From assembly GCA_002862265.1 (NCBI GenBank), contig PKCQ01000470.1:1-9463 (forward strand): a DNA stretch of 9,463 bases, given 5' to 3'. Position numbers and translations under genes: made by a program. Every line of letters begins with the position of its first letter. The first letter of the stretch is position 1. This document shows, piece after piece, positions 1-7,344 of the stretch. Under the pieces are notes generated by a model that worked only from the letters and a program-made list of their open reading frames with translations, was not told the origin of the DNA and searched no databases. The DNA comes from Planctomycetaceae bacterium. Its GTDB lineage: Bacteria; Planctomycetota; Planctomycetia; Pirellulales; Pirellulaceae.

Positions 1-303
1 CGCCGTGAACAGCAGTAGTGGCACGCGATCCATCGACGCTTCGACTACAGCGGGAAACGCGTTTGCAACAGCGGTGCCCGAAGTGCAAACAAAAACACCA
101 GGTCTACCCGTCGCACGCGCGTATCCGAGGGCCGCGAACGCAAGGCCTCGCTCATCGAAGTGTTGCGTGACTTGTGCAAATTCGTTGTTGGCAATTGCCA
201 GCGTGAGTGGCGTGCAGCGTGATCCGGGAGCGACAAAGAAGTGATCAATGCTGTGTTTCAAACAGCTGTCGATCGCGATTTCAGCCCAGATTTTGTCGAT
301 CAC
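1..303 (-). CDS. menD: MenD, 2-succinyl-5-enolpyruvyl-6-hydroxy-3-cyclohexene-1-carboxylate synthase (partial, N-terminal part)
   Basis: Thiamine-diphosphate enzyme that joins 2-oxoglutarate-derived succinic semialdehyde to isochorismate, the second step of menaquinone synthesis. Only the first 101 codons are present; the gene continues past the left edge. Reading the minus strand gives the MenD N-terminal signature: FFVAPGSRCTPLTLAIANNE at residues 22-41, FDERGLAFAALGYAR at 49-63 (E51 matches the glutamate that activates the cofactor ring) and CTSGTAVANAFPAVVEAS at 73-90. Cys30 sits where a Ser is usual in PGSRSTPL. No ATG is available: the in-frame stop lies at about 340-342 and the only plausible start is GTG at 303, without a clear Shine-Dalgarno. 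That start gives a leader length typical of the family. It lies 112 bp after the menF stop on the same strand, so co-transcription is likely. The identification is firm; the start is less so. Confidence 0.93.
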   Translation of the reverse strand, partial: MIDKIWAEIAIDSCLKHSIDHFFVAPGSRCTPLTLAIANNEFAQVTQHFDERGLAFAALGYARATGRPGVFVCTSGTAVANAFPAVVEASMDRVPLLLFTA

Positions 304-415
304 TTGGAGAACTTGCTTAGGTTGTTTTGGTGACCGAGTTCAACCTTTCAGCGAAGCAAAAAAGTAGTCCTCGCTGACGCTTCGAGTTGAGATGCATGGC
401 ACTTAGGAACGAAGT

Positions 416-1873
416 TCAAGAGCCAATGATGCTCAAGAAGTCCTGAATCTTATTCTCCACTTCATACCATTCCTGTTCTGGCTCCGAGCCGCGAACGATC
501 CCTGCACCTGAAAACAGCGATAGGGTATTGCCTTCAACCAAACCGGAACGAATAGCTACTGCGAAGTGCGCATTATCAGCCCCGATCCATCCTACAGGAG
601 CAGCGTACCAGCCGCGATTGTAGGGTTCAATCCGAGAGATTTCTGGTAACGCATTTTCCGTTGGATATCCGCCCACCGCAGGTGTCGGATGCAGCTGTGA
701 AAGCAGCTTCCCATCATCTACCTCAGCCTTGAGCTCACCATGCACATTGGAGCGCAAGTGTTGCTTCCGAGCCAGCCGCAAGATGGATGCTTGCGAATCC
801 ACGTCCAAGTGCTCGATAAACTGATGCAGCTTCTGGCGAATACTCTTGCGAACGATGTCGTGCTCTCGCTGGTCTTTGTCGCTTGTCAGCAACTCAATCG
901 AAAGCCTTTCATCCTCCTCAGGCGTCGCACCTCGCATTCGGGTTCCAGCAACAACTTCACTTTGCAGCAATTTGCCTTCGCGGTGAAACAATCTCTCGGG
1001 AGTTGCGCCGACGAAAGCCGTATCTTCTCCGAAGTTAAAACAAAAGACAAAACAGTCGTGCGTGGCCGCATGCAAGCAGGCTGCCAGAGCAATTGAGTTC
1101 AGCGGGCTGTCAAATGTCAGTTCAGTCTTCCGCGACAAGACGATCTTCTCGACGACTTCCCGGTCGATCAAAGCCAGCGATTCGTCCACTCGAGACTGCC
1201 AGCCATTGAAAGTCGGTTGGTAACGTTTCGACACCGGATCAGGAATCGAGGCATCCAATGGCAACTCGGAAATGCTCATGACCCGAAGGTCGTCCCGAGC
1301 ACACTCGACATCCTGCTGATTCATCACTGCCAGTGTTAGGACTCCACCTGACAATGTGAGCCTGGGAATGACGAACTTACCGGCACCGAGAGAGCTCCAG
1401 CAGTCAGAACCATCAAAGGAGAAGCCTCCAAAGAACCGAAGCGTCTCCGAACCCATTAATGATTCACGGCATCGTCGTAACGCAAATGAAGGATGTTGCT
1501 CTGCGCTAACTTCTACTTGTGAAGCGACGCCAACCCCTGCCAGGACATCGTTTGAACTACGATCCACCCACGCAACTCTCGGCATCGAAGCATTTGAATT
1601 TAACCATGGCCAAGCTTGAAGCTCGGGTACTGAGACCTGAACAGTTGCGGGGAATACTGTGGACGACTCGCTGATGGTGTCAAGCTCTTCCATCATTACT
1701 GAAAGCGGAGATTGTACGATTTGGAAACTTGACGTCATAGCTTTCTTTATTTTGGCCGCCTCACATGTGGGGAGCTCAAAAGCACCCATTTTGCCGATTT
1801 TGGGAAAGTTGAATATCAGTCCGACGCAGGCTGTGGCAAGATCAGGACGAACTAGTTGCTGCAAATTCTGCAT
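416..1873 (-). CDS. menF: Isochorismate synthase (MenF/EntC family)
   Basis: Converts chorismate to isochorismate with Mg2+, the entry step to menaquinone; the adjacent menD supports the menaquinone role over a siderophore role. It is 485 aa, and the chorismate-binding catalytic domain fills the C-terminal half. Visible motifs are VEKIVLSRKTEL (about 241-252, K243 being the likely general base), GATPERL (289-295), SEVVAGT (305-311, E306 the likely general acid), SDKDQREHDIV (331-341, with the Mg-binding Glu), LHPTPAVGGYP (394-404), GWYAAPVGWI (421-430) and AGAGIVRGSEPEQEW (455-469). The ATG at 1873 follows an AAGG five bases upstream, and an in-frame stop lies just beyond, so this is the longest possible start. 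The first 45 residues look unlike the family, and Met46 (position 1738) would give a more usual length of 440 aa. It lies 247 bp after the 690-aa gene. MenF and EntC cannot be told apart by motif alone. Confidence 0.95.
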   Translation of the reverse strand: MQNLQQLVRPDLATACVGLIFNFPKIGKMGAFELPTCEAAKIKKAMTSSFQIVQSPLSVMMEELDTISESSTVFPATVQVSVPELQAWPWLNSNASMPRVAWVDRSSNDVLAGVGVASQVEVSAEQHPSFALRRCRESLMGSETLRFFGGFSFDGSDCWSSLGAGKFVIPRLTLSGGVLTLAVMNQQDVECARDDLRVMSISELPLDASIPDPVSKRYQPTFNGWQSRVDESLALIDREVVEKIVLSRKTELTFDSPLNSIALAACLHAATHDCFVFCFNFGEDTAFVGATPERLFHREGKLLQSEVVAGTRMRGATPEEDERLSIELLTSDKDQREHDIVRKSIRQKLHQFIEHLDVDSQASILRLARKQHLRSNVHGELKAEVDDGKLLSQLHPTPAVGGYPTENALPEISRIEPYNRGWYAAPVGWIGADNAHFAVAIRSGLVEGNTLSLFSGAGIVRGSEPEQEWYEVENKIQDFLSIIGS

Positions 1874-2120
1874 GATGACCTTGCAACCACCTTTGCCGGT
1901 TTACCTACCGAATCTCTCACGCGTCGATTAACCCTGAATAGGGGATTTTGTTGACTTTCGGCGATTGAGGAATGGCGAGATCGGACTATCCCATAGCCTC
2001 AAGCGAAACCGACGACTTTCAGCATAGAATCGGAGAAAAGCTAGACGCCAGCAATAAAAAACGAGACTACAGGTCACTCAAAAGAGCGTAGGTGACGGTA
2101 ATCCAACAACCAGGAAGGAG

Positions 2121-4193
2121 CTAGAACTGAATCTTGGGGTAGCAACAGCGAGTAATAATGTGCTGGCCGTCAAAGCTGCTCATTACCGCAGGCTGACCGA
2201 CCCCGTTGACCAGCGGCATTTGATCCTCGAGCAGGAGCTCCCATTGCTCGGGAGTGCGACCAGCCGATTGGATTACAAACACTTGGGCGAGCTCTCGGTA
2301 GCCTTGCCGCGAAGTGACCCAAATGGTTTTCTGGTCGATGACGGCAAACTCGAGCAGCAGGGTCGTTGAGAAATCCTTGAGAATATTGCGGGGCGTACGG
2401 TCATAAGTCGTGACAAGTGCCGTTGTCTCTGGGCCGATTCCTGCTTTTGCCAAGGCTTGCCAGTCAAACCAAACTTCCACTCCCAATCGAGCACACAACT
2501 TGGAGATCGCTTGCTCAACAGGCTCTTCTTGGACGCTAAGCAGCTTCGTCTTCTCTTCTAGGAAAACGAGCTTGTCAGACTGAACAAACGGAACGGTAAG
2601 ATTTTCTGGACGAAAGTTCGTCAACCCGGGAGTCTTCCCAGACGCAACTCTTAAGTTTTCAATCAAGCGAATGGCACGAAACCAAGTGACGAGATCGATG
2701 ATCGCCGAGTCATATTTGAGTGTCGTCCCTTCGAAGATCCAACCTTTCGCCGTGCCAGGAAAGAGCCCACCAAGGCTCTGAAGCACTTGCTGGATCTGCT
2801 CCGAATTCTCAGCCAAATCAGATAAATCCATACTCTCGGGAAGCTGGCTTTCCAAAGCAGCTTCAGGTGCAGAAAGGAGCAAATGATCGCCCTTGGTTTG
2901 CCAAGCGACTTTTGCTTTCTGAGCCAGAGTGTTCGAGATGTTGGCAACAGAGCTGTTCTGAAATTTCCCAAGGTCCAGTCTGGCGGTAACATCAAGATTT
3001 GCCCCCGCAAGGGAATTCAAATCGACGCGGGTTGGCATACCGCTAAGACGCGTCCACGTGTTGAGCACGGTGGACAATGGTTGCTGAGCGCTAAAGATAA
3101 CACCTGAAATCGTCTGCTTTTGCCGTTGGCCCCAGTCAACTGAAGGCAGTGGATCGCGGCCAAATGTTGCCCCAAGCTGCAGATCCTCGGCGGTGACCGG
3201 CGCTGGACCGATTTTCACATCCCGAGGCAGAGCGGGAGTCCAATCATCGGCCCCGAGTATGCTGTCGGCAATCTGTTGCATCTTGGCGCTTAGCTGCCCG
3301 CGAATCCGATCCTCTTCGTCCTCCTGAGCCTTGATATCGTCTTCGGTCTCGAACGGACTATTCACATTAAACTTTGGATCACCCAAGCCAATCGCCGCAG
3401 AATCTGGCTCTGCACCAGGGTCTTGCGGCTTAGCAGGATCTTCGACATCGTCGTCTAGATCGCCATTAGCTCCTACTGTATTTAATGTCTCATCAGGATT
3501 CGGAGTTTGCGTACTCTCGGGATCGGCGGACTCAGATTCTTGCCCAGTAGGTTCGTTCTCAGGATTGGAATCCGCAGGAGGCTCTGACTCGACAGTTTCA
3601 GCGCCTTGCTGAGGCTGGTCCAGGCCCTGAGCAAGATCCTTGTTAGGATCCTGTGGGTCTGCATTACCTCCATACCAGCTCAGAAAGGCAATGAATGCGA
3701 TAACCGCAAATGCTACTCCGCCGACGCCGAGGAAGCCGACGAATAGATATTGTTTGGATTTTGCACTCGACTCCGAAGACCATTCGTCAGAAGGCAACAA
3801 TGCCTCCTCGGGCTGCCAAGAATCAGGCATGGGAGCCGCGGGTGCGTCCTCCATGGGAGCTAACTGAAAGTCATCACTTTCGAAGCCTCCGCCACCTAAT
3901 AATGCTTGTTCTACAGATGACTCAAAGGGGGCTTCGTTCTGCGAACCTTCTCCGCTTGGCAATTGCCCGAGATGTTGCTCCAACCCTTCCTTAGTCATCG
4001 CCATCGAGTCGACAGAGGCAGAGCCAGGTTGGACAGTTACTTGAGGCTGCGCGGTCACCATGACAAGCGAATCGCACTTGGGGCAGTTGACGACCTGGCC
4101 GATCAGCTTTTCGTTTCGTACTCGAATGCGGCTTTGGCATGTCGAGCAGACAATCGTGAACGGTTCCACTACAACCCCTTTCGGTCTACGCAT
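2121..4193 (-). CDS. Zinc-ribbon, single-pass membrane protein with acidic linker and STN-like C-terminal domains; function unknown
   Basis: A 690-aa protein I do not recognise by name. Its layout is clear. Residues 13-47 form a zinc ribbon with two Cys pairs, C16/C19 (CSTC) and C37/C40 (CPKC), of the MJ0042/zinc-ribbon type often found at the N-terminus of planctomycete proteins. Residues about 55-147 are Glu/Ser/Pro-rich and disordered. Residues about 149-174 form one hydrophobic membrane helix. Residues about 175-300 are strongly acidic and rich in Pro, Gln, Asp and Glu. The rest is globular, with two segments (about 360-442 and 545-630) whose alternating strand/helix pattern resembles secretin/TonB short N-terminal (STN) domains. 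The inferred topology is zinc ribbon in the cytoplasm and STN-like part outside. The ATG at 4193 lacks a clear Shine-Dalgarno; a GTG at Val9 could also serve. It ends 247 bp before menF, with no functional link visible. The domain calls are by eye. Confidence 0.85.
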   Translation of the reverse strand: MRRPKGVVVEPFTIVCSTCQSRIRVRNEKLIGQVVNCPKCDSLVMVTAQPQVTVQPGSASVDSMAMTKEGLEQHLGQLPSGEGSQNEAPFESSVEQALLGGGGFESDDFQLAPMEDAPAAPMPDSWQPEEALLPSDEWSSESSAKSKQYLFVGFLGVGGVAFAVIAFIAFLSWYGGNADPQDPNKDLAQGLDQPQQGAETVESEPPADSNPENEPTGQESESADPESTQTPNPDETLNTVGANGDLDDDVEDPAKPQDPGAEPDSAAIGLGDPKFNVNSPFETEDDIKAQEDEEDRIRGQLSAKMQQIADSILGADDWTPALPRDVKIGPAPVTAEDLQLGATFGRDPLPSVDWGQRQKQTISGVIFSAQQPLSTVLNTWTRLSGMPTRVDLNSLAGANLDVTARLDLGKFQNSSVANISNTLAQKAKVAWQTKGDHLLLSAPEAALESQLPESMDLSDLAENSEQIQQVLQSLGGLFPGTAKGWIFEGTTLKYDSAIIDLVTWFRAIRLIENLRVASGKTPGLTNFRPENLTVPFVQSDKLVFLEEKTKLLSVQEEPVEQAISKLCARLGVEVWFDWQALAKAGIGPETTALVTTYDRTPRNILKDFSTTLLLEFAVIDQKTIWVTSRQGYRELAQVFVIQSAGRTPEQWELLLEDQMPLVNGVGQPAVMSSFDGQHIITRCCYPKIQF

Positions 4194-4306
4194 CAGACGA
4201 GCTTCATGGCAGTCAGATTTACGGCCACGCGGCTCACGGGTTTATTGTAGGCAAAATCTATTCCCTACGAAGCTGAAAGCTGAGCTTCGGGTGGCGCACC
4301 GCACGA

Positions 4307-4365
4307 AATGCAGGGCTTCTGTGCCTATCTTGTCGAAAATAACGCAGCGGCAGAGAATGCAGGGC
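4307..4365. repeat. 10-bp direct repeat AATGCAGGGC
   Basis: AATGCAGGGC occurs at 4307-4316 and again at 4356-4365, 49 bp apart start to start, in the divergent promoter region. It might be a pair of binding sites. Chance occurrence cannot be excluded for repeats this short. Confidence 0.35.
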
Positions 4366-4398
4366 AGTACCGCGTCCCAAGATCGGTGTCAGATTGAC

Positions 4399-4427
4399 CG
4401 CTGAACGTAGCAAAATTCAGCGTTTTC
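4399..4427 (+). promoter_or_regulatory. 7-bp hairpin with T-run in the leader of the EF-P-like gene
   Basis: CGCTGAA (4399-4405) and TTCAGCG (4416-4422) form a perfect stem with a 10-base loop, directly followed by TTTT. It resembles a short intrinsic terminator or attenuator about 70 bp before the chosen start codon, but the stem is only 7 bp and AT-containing. A palindromic operator is the other possibility. Confidence 0.3.
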
Positions 4428-4493
4428 TGAACTCAGGGCCGTGCCTGTTCCGACGAAATGGATCTTGAAGCAGAAGAAACCGAGGCGAAAGAG

Positions 4494-5063
4494 ATGCTGG
4501 CCAAAGACATCAAGCCGGGCACCGTTGTAGTAGATAATGAAGTTCCGATCATGATTGAATCGGTGACCGTGCAGACGCCCAGCGCTCGAGGAGCCGCCAC
4601 ACTCTATCTGTTCAAGGCTCGGAATCTCATCTCAAAACAGAAGGTGGACCTCAAACTAAAGGGCACTGACAATCTGCCCGAAGCGGATTTTCGCAAGCGG
4701 ATCGTCAAGATGATGTACAAGGACAATGATGATCTGCACTTAATGGATCAAGAAGACTTCAATCAGTACAGCATTCCGTTGTCTGATTGTGAAGAACAGA
4801 TGAAGTACATCACCGAAGAGCTCGAAGGCCTCTACGCGCTGATCTACCAAGACGAGTGCGTCGGGTTTCAATTACCCACCTCTGTCGAGCTCAACATAAC
4901 TCAGTGTGATCCAGCCATCCGCGGCAACTCGGCTACTGCGCGCACCAAGCCTGCTGAGCTGGAAACGGGACTCACCGTTCAAGTGCCCGAGTACATCAAG
5001 GAAGGCGAGAAGATTAAAGTCGATACACGAACTGGTGAATTCCTTTCGCGCGCAAACTCATAG
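4494..5063 (+). CDS. Elongation factor P-like protein, EfpL/YeiP type
   Basis: A translation factor that binds between the P and E sites and helps ribosomes past proline stretches and other slow motifs. From the ATG at 4494 it has 189 aa, the usual EF-P length, with a KOW-like N-terminal domain followed by two OB folds. The tip loop reads TPSARGAATLY (residues 29-38+), with R32 where canonical EF-P carries the modified Lys or Arg. TxxARGAATLY is the form seen in EfpL (YeiP), which works without the beta-lysine modification. The C-terminal signature TKPAELETGLTVQVPEYIK and then IKVDTRTGEFLSR is typical EF-P. A GAGG at 4482-4485 lies eight bases before this ATG; the upstream in-frame ATG at 4458 (201 aa) has no such site and would add 12 mostly acidic residues. 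A TPR gene follows 114 bp downstream. The EfpL-like subtype is inferred from the loop. Confidence 0.93.
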   Translation: MLAKDIKPGTVVVDNEVPIMIESVTVQTPSARGAATLYLFKARNLISKQKVDLKLKGTDNLPEADFRKRIVKMMYKDNDDLHLMDQEDFNQYSIPLSDCEEQMKYITEELEGLYALIYQDECVGFQLPTSVELNITQCDPAIRGNSATARTKPAELETGLTVQVPEYIKEGEKIKVDTRTGEFLSRANS

Positions 5064-5177
5064 CTGCTCCAGCAAAGGCATGTCCATCCCATACGTCGGT
5101 AGTGCATACTACTGCGATTTCGAGACCATCTCTGCTAAATCGCCAAAGGGCGAGTCATTTCAGCCAAGCAGGCTTTC

Positions 5178-5561
5178 ATGGAATCTATTACGGAAGATCC
5201 GACCAATCCAACACCTTGGGTCAACTTGGGCAACCTCTCCAGAAACGCCCCCAACTCCGGTGCAGGTCTGATGAATCCCAAACGGTACTACGAAAAATCG
5301 TGGCAAGTGAAACCCAACTATCTGGCCGCGTTTGCGCTCGGCGAAAGTGCTTTCAAAGCTGACGACTTTCTCATTGCAGCCGACTGGTATCAGAAAGCTG
5401 TATCAGAACGGCCTTGGGATATCGATGCTTTGTACAATCGCGCTCTTAGCCTTCTATCCGCAGGACGAGTTAACGAAGCCCGTTCCGCTTGTGAAGAATT
5501 GCTCGAACAGTACCCCAACGACAGAGAAACCAAGAAGTTACTTCGTAAGTGCCAGCCCTAG
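5178..5561 (+). CDS. Small tetratricopeptide-repeat protein
   Basis: A 127-aa protein with no signal peptide or membrane segment, probably a protein-protein interaction module. TPR helices are visible: a partial unit near residues 8-20 (PTNPTPWVNLGNL), then units at about 45-78 (KPNYLAAFALGESAF...AADWYQKAV) and 79-113 (RPWDIDALYNRALSLLSAGR...ARSACEELLEQYP). The spacing of P-N-Y-x-A and the small Ala/Gly residues fits the 34-residue TPR rule. The ATG follows a modest AGG five bases upstream. The frame stays open for 13 codons before the ATG with no start codon, and reads like the end of another TPR helix (AKQAF before MESITEDP). The gene may therefore be a shortened descendant of a larger TPR protein. 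It lies 114 bp after the EF-P-like gene and may share its transcript. The partner is unknown. Confidence 0.8.
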   Translation: MESITEDPTNPTPWVNLGNLSRNAPNSGAGLMNPKRYYEKSWQVKPNYLAAFALGESAFKADDFLIAADWYQKAVSERPWDIDALYNRALSLLSAGRVNEARSACEELLEQYPNDRETKKLLRKCQP

Positions 5562-5585
5562 CTAGACCCTCAAGCACCTACCTGC

Positions 5586-5615
5586 GCTGGAGTATTAATC
5601 TCAACCGGCTCCAGC
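5586..5615 (+). terminator. Candidate terminator hairpin after the TPR gene
   Basis: GCTGGAG (5586-5592) and CTCCAGC (5609-5615) pair perfectly around a 16-base loop, 25 bp after the TPR stop codon. The sequence after it (CATTTCTC) has only a short T-run, so this is a weak intrinsic terminator at best. The rest of the 230-bp gap before the ketosynthase gene shows nothing recognisable. Confidence 0.35.
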
Positions 5616-5791
5616 CATTTCTCCGCCATCGCTCTCGCTCCAACGCTAGCATGTTCAGCTCACTTGAATAAATCCCCGCTTTGATCGGTCCCGCAAACTT
5701 CCCCTACCTGACACCCAGACCATGATCTCGATAGAATGTTCCGGTAACAGATATCTCGTCCTCTGCTACGTGCGCCGGCAACTGAGAATTT

Positions 5792-7066
5792 ATGGTTGGT
5801 GTTGATGACATCGTAATCACCGGAATCGGTTGCGTTACTTCGATTGGAATCGGAAGAGAAGCGTTCACGCAGGGACTGCGGGACGGAAAAAGTGCGGTCC
5901 GTGCAATTAATGAAACGGGCGAGGACCGGCGTACCATCTACGCAGCTCCCGTTATGGATTTCGAAGGCAAGCGATACGTAAAGCCACGTAAGGCGCTGAA
6001 GGTCATGAGCCCTGAAGTGCAAATGGCTTACAGCGCGGCTCAACTGGCTTGGCAGGACGCTGGACTCGAAGAAGCAGAACTTGAGTCAGATCGACTCGGT
6101 GTAATTTATGGTTCAGAGTTGATCCCTGGGAACCTCGACGACTTGGTTGGAGGAGTCAAAGCCTGTGCCGCAGATGGCAAACTCGACCTTTCGCGTTGGG
6201 GTCAGGTTTTTGAGAAGCAAGTTTATCCACTGTGGATGCTACGCAATCTTCCCAACATGCCCGCCTGCCACGTGGGAATTGCCATCGACGCGCGTGGCCC
6301 GAACAACACCATCGCTCAAGACGAAGTTAGCAGCCTTCTCGCCCTTCAAGAAGCTGCTTTGATGATCGAGCGCGACCGAGCGGATTTGATCGTCGTTGGT
6401 GGAATTGGCAATCGCTGTGCGCCCTCGCGGATCACCCACTGTTGGCAGGCAAGCTGCGACCGACATCCCTACGATTCCTCATCGCACGATTCACCACGCT
6501 GTCGTCCCTTCGCCTTCGACAGTCGGGGAATCGTGGCGGGTGCAGGAGCAGGAGCTATCGTCCTGGAACGGCGAAGTCACGCTGTTCGCCGCGGTGCCCA
6601 TGTACTTGCTCGATACCGCGGAGGAGCGAGTCGTTGTGCGGCACCCGAGACTAAGTACGGCGGCAGCCGCGTCAGTTCACAACTCGCCGTCGAAGCGGCC
6701 CTAGCTGAAGCAAATGTTGCGGCCAGTGACCTGGATCATATCAATGCACAAGGATATGCCTTCCGTGACTTGGACCTTGAGGAAGCGGCCGCAATCGAGG
6801 CTTCGGTGGGTAGCACTCCCGTCACCGCCTTCTCGCCGAGGATTGGCACCGCTGGGGCAGGTTGCGGAATACTGGAGTTGTTGGCAAGCTTGGTGGGCAT
6901 GCAAGACAGTCGTCGATTCGGAATGCTTGGACATCCTGGCGCCAGCGTGGACTGCGAGCTTCATCTATGCTTGGAAGACGGCAAGACAAACTCACCCTAC
7001 TTCTTAAAGCATAGTTTTACGCCTCTTGGACATGCAGCCGCAGTCGTGATTGAATCGGAAGTTTGA
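5792..7066 (+). CDS. Beta-ketoacyl synthase homologue (FabF-like fold) lacking all three catalytic residues
   Basis: A 424-aa thiolase-fold protein colinear with FabF over its whole length. The opening VITGIGCVTSIGIG (8-21), NMPACHVGIAIDARGP (155-170), ADLIVVGG (197-204), a RPFAFDSRGIVAGAGAGAIVLE stretch (238-259) and INAQG (317-321) all align. The active site does not. Where FabF has TACTS, this protein has QDEVS, so the nucleophilic Cys is Glu178. The first His (INAHG) is Gln320 and the second (TGH) is Thr353. The flanking sequence stays in frame and well conserved, so a sequencing frameshift does not explain this. Cys to Gln is known in chain-length-factor and decarboxylating KSQ domains; Glu with both His lost points to a partner or scaffold, or a different reaction. 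No ACP, active KS or other fatty-acid/PKS gene lies within the window. The start ATG has only a weak GAGAA upstream. The fold is sure, the role unknown. Confidence 0.9.
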   Translation: MVGVDDIVITGIGCVTSIGIGREAFTQGLRDGKSAVRAINETGEDRRTIYAAPVMDFEGKRYVKPRKALKVMSPEVQMAYSAAQLAWQDAGLEEAELESDRLGVIYGSELIPGNLDDLVGGVKACAADGKLDLSRWGQVFEKQVYPLWMLRNLPNMPACHVGIAIDARGPNNTIAQDEVSSLLALQEAALMIERDRADLIVVGGIGNRCAPSRITHCWQASCDRHPYDSSSHDSPRCRPFAFDSRGIVAGAGAGAIVLERRSHAVRRGAHVLARYRGGASRCAAPETKYGGSRVSSQLAVEAALAEANVAASDLDHINAQGYAFRDLDLEEAAAIEASVGSTPVTAFSPRIGTAGAGCGILELLASLVGMQDSRRFGMLGHPGASVDCELHLCLEDGKTNSPYFLKHSFTPLGHAAAVVIESEV

Positions 7067-7344
7067 CGAAACAGCCTGCGAATCGAGGTACACTAAACCG
7101 TCTCGGTTGAGAAACTGCGAGTACAATTCCGTGATCTCGTAGGCCAATAAATAGCGAAACGCTGTTACGGCGACGCGGCCAGCAGACTTAGCGGCATTGG
7201 TCCTAGCCGCAGGTTCTTCAGTTCGCCGTCGCGCGTTTATCGGAGTGGCCGCTATACACGGCGCATCTACTCGCGAAAAGCCCGAGACCTCACGGCGATA
7301 CGACTAACTGAAACAACAGACCTCCTTGCACATTGAATACAGGG
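7067..7344 (+). other. Intergenic stretch between the ketosynthase homologue and bpt
   Basis: About 278 bp without a convincing gene. Overlapping short frames on both strands show no recognisable protein. I see no strong terminator hairpin with a T-run and no clear promoter, though one for bpt is expected here. Confidence 0.4.

Larger units (their letters stand above)
4194..4493. promoter_or_regulatory. Divergent intergenic region between the 690-aa gene and the EF-P-like gene
   Basis: About 300 bp separate the two divergent genes, so promoters for both should lie here. I found no clean -35/-10 pair on either strand. What can be seen is a 10-bp direct repeat (4307-4316 and 4356-4365), a 6-bp inverted repeat GAAGCT/AGCTTC near 4268-4287, and a 7-bp inverted repeat followed by a T-run at 4399-4427. 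No convincing coding sequence is present. Confidence 0.4.

Noticed and set aside
622..640. GGTTCAATCC resembling a tRNA T-arm
   Set aside because: It lies inside menF coding sequence and no cloverleaf surrounds it.
740..1096. 118-codon plus-strand frame inside menF
   Set aside because: It is the complement of the conserved MenF catalytic domain and has no recognisable protein features.
1951..1985. Plus-strand TTGACT resembling a -35 box
   Set aside because: No -10-like hexamer occurs at the right spacing, and no plus-strand gene follows.
2051..2096. Possible minus-strand terminator after the 690-aa gene (GTCAC/GTGAC stem plus a run of T)
   Set aside because: The stem is only 5 bp with a 14-base loop, and the T-run starts about 11 bases after it.
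3331..3612. 93-codon plus-strand frame, Ser/Gly-rich
   Set aside because: It is a shadow of the acidic low-complexity linker of the minus-strand 690-aa protein.
6300..6860. Frameshift as the cause of the missing ketosynthase residues
   Set aside because: Conserved motifs before, between and after all three sites are in one frame, so the substitutions are genuine in this sequence.
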